Of a stretch of DNA of 64,000 nucleotides, positions 15,884-23,995 are shown in pieces. How positions within the stretch are numbered: position 1 is the first letter of the stretch; every line of letters starts with the position of its first letter. Where the stretch lies: the NCBI GenBank assembly GCA_036231565.1, contig JAZAHA010000002.1:1-64000 (forward strand), given 5' to 3'. A program made the translations under genes and the position numbers. A model generated the notes under the pieces. That model was given only the letters and a program-made list of their open reading frames with translations. It was not told the origin of the DNA and did not search any database. The stretch is from Maricaulis sp036231565 (lineage in GTDB: Bacteria > Pseudomonadota > Alphaproteobacteria > Caulobacterales > Maricaulaceae).

Positions 15884-17779
15884 CTACTGGCAGGCGAGAC
15901 ACTCTTCGTAATCCGTCGGCGCGGCGGCTTCCATAGATTTTTCTGTTTCCGACTTCTTCTCGGAGCCGGCATAGGCCGCCCGCTGCACCGATTTGGAGCG
16001 ACAGTAGTAAAGCGACTTCACGCCCTTTTCCCAAGCCGACCAGTGCAGCATGTGCAAGTCCCACTTATCGATATCGCCCGGCAGGAAGATATTGAGCGAC
16101 TGCGACTGGCACACGAAGGGCGTGCGATCGGCGGCATGCTCGATCACCCAGCGCTGGTCGATCTCAAACGCCGTGCGGAACAGCGCCTTCTCGTGCTCGT
16201 CCAGCCCGTCGAGATGTTGCACGGAACCTTCATGCTCGAGGATAGAGGCCCAGACAGCCGGCGTGTTGAGGCCCTTGGTTTCCAGCACTTCTTCCAGCTT
16301 CGGGTTCTTCACCGTCGTCGACCCGGACAGGGTCTTGTGGGTGTAGACATTGGCCGGGATCGGCTCGATGCCGGCAGAGACACCGCCGCAAATGATCGAG
16401 ATCGACGCGGTCGGCGCAATCGCCAGCTTGTGCGAGAAGCGCGCCTTCACACCGGACGCCTCGGCATCCGGACAGGCGCCGCGCTCTTCGGCCAGCTTCA
16501 CGGAGGCCGCATCAGCCGCCGTGCGGATATGCTTGAACAGCTTCATATTCCACGACTTGGCCATCGCGGATTCAAACGGCGCGTTCATCTGCTGCAGGAA
16601 GGTATGGAAGCCCATCAGGCCGAGCCCCACCGAACGTTCCTGGATCGCGGAATAGACGGCGCGATCCATTTCGGCCGGCGCGCGGTCGATGAAATCCTGC
16701 AGGACATTGTCGAGGAAGCGGTAGATATCCTCGATAAAGTCCGGATCGTCCTTCCACTCCAGATATTTCGCCGCATTGAGCGAGGAGAGGCAGCACACCG
16801 CCGTACGCTCCTTGCCTTTGTGGTCGAAACCGGTGGGCAGCATGATTTCGGCGCACAGATTGGACTGGCGCACTTTCAGGCCCAGCTTGCGCTGGTGCGC
16901 CGGCAGGGCGTTGTTCACCGTGTCGGAGAAGATGATGTAGGGTTCGCCGGTCTGCAGGCGCAGCTCGATGATCTTCTGCCACAGCTTGCGGGCATTGACC
17001 GTCTTCACCACCTCGCCGGACTTCGGCGACTTCAGCTCGAACTCCTCGTCATTGGCGACGGCGTTCATGAAGGCGTCGGAGATGTTGAGGCCGTGGTGCA
17101 AGTTCAGGGACTTGCGGTTGAAGTCGCCCGACGGCTTGCGGATCTCGAGGAATTCCTCGATTTCCGGATGGTGGACGTCGAGATAGACCGCGGCCGAACC
17201 ACGGCGCAGCGAGCCCTGGGAAATCGCCAGGGTCAGGCTGTCCATCACGCGGATGAAGGGAATGATGCCCGAGGTCTGGCCGTTCTTGCCGATCTTCTCG
17301 CCGATCGAGCGCACGCTGCCCCAATAGGTGCCGATGCCGCCGCCATTGGAGGCGAGCCAGACATTCTCGGTCCAGGTGCCGACGATCTCGTCCAGCGAAT
17401 CTCCAACGGAGTTCAGGAAGCAGGAGATCGGCAGGCCGCGATCGGCGCCGCCATTGGACAGGACCGGCGTCGCCGGCATGAACCACAGGCGCGAGATATA
17501 GTCATAAAGACGCTGCGCGTGCTCCCCATCATCGGCATAGGCCGTCGCGACACGCGCAAACATGTCCTGATAGGACTCCCCCGGCAACAGGTAACGGTCT
17601 TCCAGCGTCTTCTTGCCGAACTCGGTCAGCAGCTCATCGCGCGACCGGTCGATCTTGACACTTTCAACCAGACGCAGATGTGCGCCGGCCGAGGATTTGG
17701 GCTTGCCGCGGCGCGCCGGACGCGTCTTGGCAACATCGGTTTCCATCTGGCGATTTGTGGCCGTATCCAGTGGCGACAT
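15884..17779 (-). CDS. nrdA: Class I ribonucleotide reductase large subunit, no ATP-cone
   Basis: NrdA reduces ribonucleoside diphosphates to deoxyribonucleotides. The 631-residue protein has the active-site cysteines in LPISCFLNS, SNLCAEIML (with the Asn and Glu partners) and RTAVCCLSSLNAAKY. The C-terminal thiol pair is in YEECLACQ, the site re-reduced by thioredoxin or glutaredoxin. The N-terminus (about 45 residues before KIDRSRDELLTEF) is too short for the ~90-residue ATP-cone, so overall activity control by ATP/dATP appears missing. ATG at 17779 is preferred to the upstream TTG because GGGGAG lies about 10 bases before it. Two NrdR-box-like sites precede it. Confidence 0.95.
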   Translation of the reverse strand: MSPLDTATNRQMETDVAKTRPARRGKPKSSAGAHLRLVESVKIDRSRDELLTEFGKKTLEDRYLLPGESYQDMFARVATAYADDGEHAQRLYDYISRLWFMPATPVLSNGGADRGLPISCFLNSVGDSLDEIVGTWTENVWLASNGGGIGTYWGSVRSIGEKIGKNGQTSGIIPFIRVMDSLTLAISQGSLRRGSAAVYLDVHHPEIEEFLEIRKPSGDFNRKSLNLHHGLNISDAFMNAVANDEEFELKSPKSGEVVKTVNARKLWQKIIELRLQTGEPYIIFSDTVNNALPAHQRKLGLKVRQSNLCAEIMLPTGFDHKGKERTAVCCLSSLNAAKYLEWKDDPDFIEDIYRFLDNVLQDFIDRAPAEMDRAVYSAIQERSVGLGLMGFHTFLQQMNAPFESAMAKSWNMKLFKHIRTAADAASVKLAEERGACPDAEASGVKARFSHKLAIAPTASISIICGGVSAGIEPIPANVYTHKTLSGSTTVKNPKLEEVLETKGLNTPAVWASILEHEGSVQHLDGLDEHEKALFRTAFEIDQRWVIEHAADRTPFVCQSQSLNIFLPGDIDKWDLHMLHWSAWEKGVKSLYYCRSKSVQRAAYAGSEKKSETEKSMEAAAPTDYEECLACQ

Positions 17780-17867
17780 GATGGCATTACTCCCCAAGCC
17801 CGAGGCAAAAAAGTCCTGTCGCGCGGTAGACAGCGCCGCGCAGCGAACGAACCCGAAAGGTCGAAAG

Positions 17868-17883
17868 AAACTCTGTATAGTGT
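17868..17883 (-). promoter_or_regulatory. NrdR box 1 before nrdA
   Basis: AAACTCTGTATAGTGT matches 13 of 16 positions of the palindrome ACACTATATATAGTGT and includes the perfect half-site TATAGTGT. It lies 89 bases upstream of the nrdA start. Confidence 0.7.
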
Positions 17884-17900
17884 GTCGCTGTGTCCAGCCG

Positions 17901-17916
17901 ACCCAACATATAGTGG
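17901..17916 (-). promoter_or_regulatory. NrdR box 2 before nrdA
   Basis: ACCCAACATATAGTGG matches 12 of 16 positions of the NrdR palindrome and starts 33 bases from box 1, about three helical turns. This is the usual paired arrangement of NrdR sites, which strengthens both calls. Confidence 0.65.
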
Positions 17917-17991
17917 ATCAACGAGAAGGGCCGGTCAACGCCCAGAATGGTCCGCGGGCGGATTTTTTGGTTAACAAATCCTGAATGCGCA

Positions 17992-18035
17992 GCGGGGCCC
18001 GTCACACCCGATTAAACCGGATGAGAGGGCCCCGC
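17992..18035 (-). terminator. Inverted repeat downstream of putA
   Basis: GCGGGGCCC at 17992-18000 and GGGCCCCGC at 18027-18035 form a perfect 9-bp dyad with a 26-base spacer, 31 bases beyond the putA stop. A smaller hairpin AACAGGG/CCCGTT lies at 18037-18054. The T-run is poor, so the dyad may instead protect the 3' end. It also separates putA from the nrdA promoter. Confidence 0.5.
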
Positions 18036-18065
18036 AACAGGGTTAAATCCCGTTAATACAGGCAA

Positions 18066-21000
18066 TCAGGACAGGTTCAGCAGTTCCGGGTCGCCGCCCT
18101 GCGCGGCGATATTGATCGTGACCGTCCGCTCGCCGGCAAACCGGTGCAGATAGTGCGGACCGCCGGCCTTGGGACCCGTGCCTGACAGGCCTTCTCCGCC
18201 GAAGGGCTGCACGCCCACAACGGCGCCGACCATGTTCCGGTTCACATAGACATTGCCCGCCGGAACGATGGACTGAATTTGCCTGTGGAAAGATGCCAGG
18301 CGCGAGTGGATGCCCAGGGTGAGGCCGTAACCCTTCGCCGCCAGCTCGCGTGCGATGGCCGCTACATCACGGCGCTTGTAGCGCACGACGTGCAGAATCG
18401 GGCCGAACACTTCACGGTCCAGCATGTCGAGCGAGGGCAGCTCCACCAGAGCCGGTCCGAAGAAGAAGCCACGCTCCGACAATTCGGCATCATCGATCTT
18501 CTTGATCACCTTCGCCGCCGCTTCCATGCGCTCCATATGGCGCAGCAGCAGCTCGCGCTGCTCATTGTCGATCACCGGGCCGACATCGGTCGCCGGATCC
18601 ATGGGATCGCCGAGCTGCAGCTCATCCATCGCACCGGACAGCGACTCGATCAGTTCGTCCGCGGTATCTTCCGGCACGAAGATCACGCGCAGCGCCGAAC
18701 AGCGCTGCCCTGCAGAGCCGAAGGCCGACATGATGGCATCGTCGACGACCTGCTCACGCAGCGCAGTGGTGTCGACAAACATGCCGTTGAGCCCGCCGGT
18801 CTCCGCGATCAGCGGCGCAATCGCGGTTTCCCGCGCGGCCAGCGACCGGTTGATCGCCCGCGCGACTTCCGTCGAGCCTGTGAAGGCCACGCCTTGGGTG
18901 CGCGGATCATTGGTCAGGGCCGCACCGATAATCTCACCCGTACCGGGCAGGAAGTGCAGCACACTGGCCGGCAGCCCCGCCTTCTGGAACATGCGGACGG
19001 CCTCGAAGGCGACAAGCGGGGTCTGTTCCGCCGGCTTGGCGATAACGGCATTGCCCGCGGCCAGAGCCGCTGCGACCTGGCCGACGAAGATTGCCAGCGG
19101 GAAATTCCACGGGCTGATACAGACGAAGACACCCCGGCCCTTCAGGCCCAGATGGTTGGTCTCGCCGGCCGGTCCGGGCAAGCGGACATCCGAATCGAAC
19201 TCGCGCTCGGCCTGGGCAGCGTAATAGCGGCAGAAGTCGACCGCCTCGCGGACTTCGGCGATGCCGTCATTGAGTGTCTTGCCCGCCTCGCGCGCCATCA
19301 GCACGATGAGGCGTTCCATGTCCGCTTCCAGCGCATCGGCCATGGCGCGCAGGATCGCGCCGCGCGCCTTGCCGCCCCGCGCATCCCAGGCCGGCTGGGC
19401 AGCGATGGCGATTTCAAAGGCGGCATTCACATCGTCGACCGAAGCGTCCACCGCCGTGCCGACATACTCGCCCGAATCGACCGGTGACATGATCTGGTGG
19501 GCGGCACCGTCGAGCAGCTTGCCATTGACCAGCGGCGCAGCCGTTATCGGCTCGGACTTTTCGAAATCCCGGAAGGCCTTTGCCAGGCTGGCGCGGACCC
19601 GCGCCTGGGCCAGATCCAGCCCCTTGGAATTCGGACGTTCCTCGCCGTAAAGATCGCCGGGCAGAGGGATGCGCGCGTGACGGTCGATCGTGTCGGCGTC
19701 ACGGAACGGACCGCGTGCCACGTCTTCAACCGGCACGTCCGGATCGAGGAAGGAATGCACGAAGGACGTGTTGGCCCCGTTTTCCAGCAGTCGGCGCACA
19801 AGATAGGGCAGCAGGTCTTCATGGCTGCCGACCGGTGCATAGATGCGCACCGGACGCTCTTCGTGAAGCTTGGCTGCAGCGGCATAGAGCGCTTCGCCCA
19901 TGCCGTGCAGGCGCTGGAACTCGTAATGCTCCACACCGGCCTGCTGCGCCATTTCACGTACGGCACACAGAGAGTGGGCGTTGTGGGTGGCGAACTGGGA
20001 ATAGATCTGCTCCGGCGCGGTCAGCATGACCCGCGCGCAGGCGAGATAGTTCAGGTCGGTCGCCGGCTTGGTGGTCCACACCGGGAAGTCCGGCCAGCCC
20101 ATCTGGTGGGAAAACTTGATCTCGGTGTCCCAGTAGGCGCCCTTCACCAGGCGCACAAGGAAACGGCGTTGGGTTTCGCGGCCCAGTTCGATCAGGCGCT
20201 CGATCACGAAGCGCGCGCGCTTCTGATAGGCCTGCACCGCCAGCCCCAGCCCCTGCCAGCCGGCCAGATCCGGCTCCCGCGCCAGCCGCTCGAGCAGTTT
20301 CAGCGAGACGACCAAGCGATCCGCTTCCTCGGCGTCGAGGCAGAAGCCGATATCGTAGGATTTGGCCAGCTTGGCCTGTTCGAGCAGTTTCGGATAGAGC
20401 TCGGCCATCACCCGCTCTTCCTTCACCGCCAGGTATTTCGGATGCAGCGCCGAGAGCTTCACGGACACACCGTGTTCCAGCTCGACCGGCTTGTCGCCCC
20501 GCACCTTGCCGACCGCATCGATCGCGTCGACGTAGCGCTTGTGATAGCGCTCGGCATCGGCGGCGGTGCGGGCGCCCTCGCCCAGCATGTCGAACGAGCA
20601 CAGGGCACCCTCGCCCTTCTTCGCCCGCTTGATACCTTCGGAAATGCTGCGGCCCAGCACAAACTGCTCGCCCATGATCCCCATGGCACGGAACACCGCC
20701 GCCCGGATCACCGGCTCGCCCAGTCGCGCGGTCATCTTGCGCCAGTAATCGCCGGGGTTCTGGCGTGCGTCCGGGTCCACGTCGATGATCGAACCCGTCA
20801 GCATCAGCCCCAGCGTCGACGCATTGACCAGCCAGTTTTCGGAGCGGCCCATATGCTCGGCCCAGGCGCCGCCGGAAATCTTTTCCGCGATCAGCCGGTC
20901 GGCCGTCGGCGCATCCGGCACACGCAGCAGCGCCTCGGCCAGGCACATCAGGGCGAGCCCTTCCTTGTTGGACAGGCCGAACTCCTGCAGGAAGCTGTCC

Positions 21001-21191
21001 ATCAAGCCGCGCGAACGCGTGGTCGCACGCGCCGTCTTCACCAGCTCGATGGCACCGTCATGAACGCGCTTGCGAGCGTCGGCATCCAGGCCCGTTTCAT
21101 CCGCGAGACGCTTCACGGCAGCGCTCTCGTCGGCGAACTTCACCGAATCCAAATCATCCCAGCGCAGGGCTTCACGGGTCTGGACATTCAT
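18066..21191 (-). CDS. putA: Bifunctional proline dehydrogenase / P5C dehydrogenase
   Basis: PutA oxidises proline to glutamate in two steps with FAD and NAD. The 1041-residue protein has a proline dehydrogenase domain (about 80-480) containing RRFLVRLVKGAYWDTEIK, and an aldehyde dehydrogenase domain (about 520-1000) with SPWNFPLAIFVGQVAAALAA, the Glu of IAETGG and the catalytic Cys of GSAGQRCSALRV. The ribbon-helix-helix DNA-binding domain of the long enterobacterial form is absent, so it cannot repress its own gene in that way. The start at 21191 (MNVQTREAL) has GGGAG upstream. It is transcribed alone. Confidence 0.95.
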   Translation of the reverse strand: MNVQTREALRWDDLDSVKFADESAAVKRLADETGLDADARKRVHDGAIELVKTARATTRSRGLMDSFLQEFGLSNKEGLALMCLAEALLRVPDAPTADRLIAEKISGGAWAEHMGRSENWLVNASTLGLMLTGSIIDVDPDARQNPGDYWRKMTARLGEPVIRAAVFRAMGIMGEQFVLGRSISEGIKRAKKGEGALCSFDMLGEGARTAADAERYHKRYVDAIDAVGKVRGDKPVELEHGVSVKLSALHPKYLAVKEERVMAELYPKLLEQAKLAKSYDIGFCLDAEEADRLVVSLKLLERLAREPDLAGWQGLGLAVQAYQKRARFVIERLIELGRETQRRFLVRLVKGAYWDTEIKFSHQMGWPDFPVWTTKPATDLNYLACARVMLTAPEQIYSQFATHNAHSLCAVREMAQQAGVEHYEFQRLHGMGEALYAAAAKLHEERPVRIYAPVGSHEDLLPYLVRRLLENGANTSFVHSFLDPDVPVEDVARGPFRDADTIDRHARIPLPGDLYGEERPNSKGLDLAQARVRASLAKAFRDFEKSEPITAAPLVNGKLLDGAAHQIMSPVDSGEYVGTAVDASVDDVNAAFEIAIAAQPAWDARGGKARGAILRAMADALEADMERLIVLMAREAGKTLNDGIAEVREAVDFCRYYAAQAEREFDSDVRLPGPAGETNHLGLKGRGVFVCISPWNFPLAIFVGQVAAALAAGNAVIAKPAEQTPLVAFEAVRMFQKAGLPASVLHFLPGTGEIIGAALTNDPRTQGVAFTGSTEVARAINRSLAARETAIAPLIAETGGLNGMFVDTTALREQVVDDAIMSAFGSAGQRCSALRVIFVPEDTADELIESLSGAMDELQLGDPMDPATDVGPVIDNEQRELLLRHMERMEAAAKVIKKIDDAELSERGFFFGPALVELPSLDMLDREVFGPILHVVRYKRRDVAAIARELAAKGYGLTLGIHSRLASFHRQIQSIVPAGNVYVNRNMVGAVVGVQPFGGEGLSGTGPKAGGPHYLHRFAGERTVTINIAAQGGDPELLNLS

Positions 21192-21597
21192 AACTGAAAC
21201 TCCCACTCCAGCAAGTGAACGGCCCGGACAATGGTCCGGTCTTTTCGTCGGGGCAAGACAAGTGTGCGGGTCATTTGTGTTCGCGTACGGCTAATTTATA
21301 ACCGCGAAACACCGGACAGCCCGTAACTTCGCCCAAACATTGCGTGATCTTGGTTCGCGACCCGCGAGCGGACAATTTCCTGTCCGCATTCCGGTCGGCG
21401 GCGGCAGGGTATTTTGCGCAGCTATGCGCCCACCGGACGCAGCCCGCGCGGCGGATAACCGCTTTCTTTCCTTCAAGCCAGCGGTTTCGCCAGTATGCTA
21501 ATGGCTGACATGCCGGACCGGTTCCGCTAAACGCGGCTGGACCCCGGTTGAACCGGCCACACTATCGGCCCGAAAGCGGCCCGGAAAACGGATCGAG
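21192..21597. other. Divergent intergenic region, putA / glycosyltransferase
   Basis: These 406 bases should hold the promoters of both flanking genes. The region around 21285-21310 is AT-richer (GGCTAATTTATAACCGCG). I see no certain operator, hairpin or small gene. Confidence 0.4.
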
Positions 21598-22764
21598 ATG
21601 ACCGACAACAGCCAGCCCCTCGAAGAAGAAACCGCTCAAACCGGCACACAGGTGCAGACCGCGGCGGACGATACCGAAGAACGCCCCCAGCGGATCATGC
21701 TGGTCACCGATGCCTGGGAACCGCAGATGAACGGCGTCGTGCGCACCCTGTCACGGACGGTCGATGAATGCCGCGCCATGGGGCACCAGATCGAGGTGAT
21801 CCATCCGGGCCTCGGCTACAAGACCTTCCCGCTGCCCACCTATCCGGAGATCCAGCTCGCCATCAATGCGCGCGGCGACATCGCCCGGCGCTTCAAGGAG
21901 TTCGAGCCGGAAGCGATCCATATCGCGACCGAAGGCCCGCTGGGCCAGGCGGCGCGCGGGATCTGCAAGAAGTGGGGCCTGCCCTTCACGACAAGCTACC
22001 ACACGAAATTCCCGGAATACGTCCACGCCCGCTTCCCGTTCATCCCGCTCTCGGCGGGCTATGCCTTCATGCGCTGGTTCCACAACGCATCGGGCCGCAT
22101 CATGGTGACAACACCGTCAATGCGCGACGATCTCGCGGCCCGCGGCTTCAAGAACCTCACCGCCTGGGCGCGTGGGGTCGATATCGAACTGTTCAACCCG
22201 GACAAGCGCCGCGTGAACGGCGAGGATGTCTATGAAGGCCTGGAGCGTCCGATCTGGGTGAATGTCGGCCGGATCGCGGTCGAGAAGAATATCGAGACCT
22301 TCCTCAAGCTCGATCTGCCCGGCACCAAAGTCGTTGTCGGCGACGGCCCGCAGCGCGAGGAACTGAAGCAGAAATTCCCCGGCGCGGTCTTCCCGGGTTC
22401 GAAATTCGGTGACGAGCTGGCGCGCTATTTCGCCGATGCCGACGTCTTCGTCTTCCCGTCCTGGACCGACACGTTCGGGCTTGTGAATCTAGAGGCCATG
22501 GCCTGCGGCACACCGGTCGCAGCTTTCCCGGCGCATGGACCGAAGGACATAATCCCCGGCTCCGGTGGCGGCTTCATCAATGACGACCTGCGCCAGGCCT
22601 GCCTGGATTGTCTGGAGATCGACCGTGCCGCGCCCCGGACCCACGCCGAAAAACATTCCTGGAAACAGTGCGCCATCGACTTTGTCGAAAACCTGACACC
22701 GCACCCCAAGCCGGAACGCCGCCGCTTCTGGCGCCGCCTGCGACGCCAGAAGTCGCTGTACTGA
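21598..22764 (+). CDS. GT4-type glycosyltransferase (group 1)
   Basis: The 388-residue cytoplasmic protein is a GT-B fold retaining glycosyltransferase. After a low-complexity acidic tail of about 30 residues comes the N-terminal Rossmann domain starting IMLVTDAWEPQMNGVVRTL, then TSYHTKFPEYV. The C-terminal nucleotide-sugar domain has WVNVGRIAVEKNIETFL, VVGDGPQREEL and the EX7E-type motif in SWTDTFGLVNLEAMACGTPVAAF. It resembles alpha-mannosyl- and glycolipid-forming transferases of the MgtA/SqdX kind, so a role in membrane glycolipid synthesis is possible, but donor and acceptor are unknown. A strong terminator follows. Confidence 0.85.
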   Translation: MTDNSQPLEEETAQTGTQVQTAADDTEERPQRIMLVTDAWEPQMNGVVRTLSRTVDECRAMGHQIEVIHPGLGYKTFPLPTYPEIQLAINARGDIARRFKEFEPEAIHIATEGPLGQAARGICKKWGLPFTTSYHTKFPEYVHARFPFIPLSAGYAFMRWFHNASGRIMVTTPSMRDDLAARGFKNLTAWARGVDIELFNPDKRRVNGEDVYEGLERPIWVNVGRIAVEKNIETFLKLDLPGTKVVVGDGPQREELKQKFPGAVFPGSKFGDELARYFADADVFVFPSWTDTFGLVNLEAMACGTPVAAFPAHGPKDIIPGSGGGFINDDLRQACLDCLEIDRAAPRTHAEKHSWKQCAIDFVENLTPHPKPERRRFWRRLRRQKSLY

Positions 22765-22787
22765 GGCAGCCCCCGGACCAGTAAAAG

Positions 22788-22817
22788 AAAAGCGCCGGCT
22801 TTGCCGGCGCTTTTTTT
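22788..22817 (+). terminator. Bidirectional terminator between glycosyltransferase and pstS
   Basis: AAAAGCGCCGGC and GCCGGCGCTTTT form a perfect stem around a TTT loop, followed by TTTTT, 23 bases after the glycosyltransferase stop. The left arm begins with As, so it also serves the convergent pstS transcript. Confidence 0.9.
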
Positions 22818-22840
22818 GGGGTGATCGATATGGCGGACGG

Positions 22841-23902
22841 TCAGTCCGGCGCCTGCGTCATCGCTTCCAGCGATTGCGCCTGGTTGGCGATCGCATCGCG
22901 ATCTTCATCAGCCAGCGGGATCAGGCCGCGGTCGGTCAGATAACCGAACTCGCCCCAAGCCGCGTCCGAGGTAAACTCGGCGACATAGTCGGCCAGGCCC
23001 GGCACGATCGCAGCGTGCTGGTTCTTCACGTAGAAGAAGAGCGAACGGGAGACCGGATAGGTGCCGTCAGAGATCGCGTCGAACTCCGGCGCCACACCGT
23101 CGATCGTCACGCCGTAGAGACGGTCGTAATTCTGGTCGAGGAAGGAATAGCCGAACACGCCGAATGCGTCGGGCGTGTTGACCAGCGTCTGGACGATGGC
23201 GTTGTCATTCTCGCCCGCATCGATCCAGCGGCCGTCTTCGCGGATACGGCCGGCAATGGTTTCGAAGCGGTCGTGATCGGCATCGGCGAGGTCCGACATG
23301 CAATCGATGCCGGCGGCACCGGCCTGCATGGCCAGTTCCACGAAGGCGTCGCGCGTGCCGGAGGTCGGCGGCGGGCCGAACACCTCGATCCGCTGACGCG
23401 GCAAGGACGGGTCGATGTCCGACCAGCGCTCGTTCGGGTTGGCGACAAAGGACGAGCACGTGTCGTCGGCCGGAACCTCAGCCGCCAGCGCCAGCCAGAG
23501 CTGGGTCAATGTCAGGTCGAGATCGGCGACCTCGTCATTCGCCGACCCCATGACGATACCGTCATAGCCGATCCGCACCTCGGTGATCTCGCGCACGCCA
23601 TTGTTCTGGCAGCGCTCGAACTCGGAGGCATGCATGCGGCGCGAGGAATTCACGATGTCCGGATGCTCGGCACCGACACCGGCGCAGAACAGGCGGAAAC
23701 CACCACCGGAACCGGTCGATTCAACCACCGGCGTGGAGAACTGGGTCTTGGCGCCGAAGCTCTCGGCCACCGCCGTTGAGAACGGGAAGACCGTCGAGGA
23801 ACCGACAATGCGGATCTGCTCGCGCTGCTGGATGGCATAGGCGCCGGCCGTGCCGACAGCGGCCGCCAGGAGCGCCGCGGTGAGTTTGTTGAACGCTGAC
23901 AT
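22841..23902 (-). CDS. pstS: Phosphate ABC transporter substrate-binding protein
   Basis: PstS captures phosphate in the periplasm for the PstCAB importer. The 353-residue protein has an N-terminal signal segment (LTAALLAAAVGTAGAYA), then IRIVGSSTVFPFSTAVAE and STGSGGGF, the phosphate-binding loops, and PPPTSGTRDAFVE further on. It is of the longer alphaproteobacterial type. The start at 23902 (MSAFNKL) fits the signal. pstC, pstA and pstB are not in the window, so the gene stands alone here, next to a phosphonate-type transporter. Unlike phnC I do not see a Pho box in the 93 bases upstream. Confidence 0.9.
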   Translation of the reverse strand: MSAFNKLTAALLAAAVGTAGAYAIQQREQIRIVGSSTVFPFSTAVAESFGAKTQFSTPVVESTGSGGGFRLFCAGVGAEHPDIVNSSRRMHASEFERCQNNGVREITEVRIGYDGIVMGSANDEVADLDLTLTQLWLALAAEVPADDTCSSFVANPNERWSDIDPSLPRQRIEVFGPPPTSGTRDAFVELAMQAGAAGIDCMSDLADADHDRFETIAGRIREDGRWIDAGENDNAIVQTLVNTPDAFGVFGYSFLDQNYDRLYGVTIDGVAPEFDAISDGTYPVSRSLFFYVKNQHAAIVPGLADYVAEFTSDAAWGEFGYLTDRGLIPLADEDRDAIANQAQSLEAMTQAPD

Positions 23903-23995
23903 GGGTGGGGATCCCCCGTGGTTGGCTTTTCGCGGTTTCGCCTAGCGCCGAATTGGGACGAAACCAAGTCCTATCCGATGAGCAGCACCATCCGG

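Noticed and set aside
15776..17974. Long plus-strand open frame opposite nrdA
   Set aside because: It is an antisense shadow caused by high GC; nrdA on the other strand has all active-site motifs, and the plus frame has no recognisable domain or ribosome-binding site. The same applies to long frames opposite ftsH, putA, gspD, cysS and the TonB receptors.
21505..21511. CTGACAT heptamer before the glycosyltransferase gene
   Set aside because: There is no partner heptamer 11 bases to either side, so a Pho box is not supported.
23903..23995. Search for a Pho box upstream of pstS
   Set aside because: No 7-4-7 repeat resembling the consensus was found on either strand in the 93-base gap.
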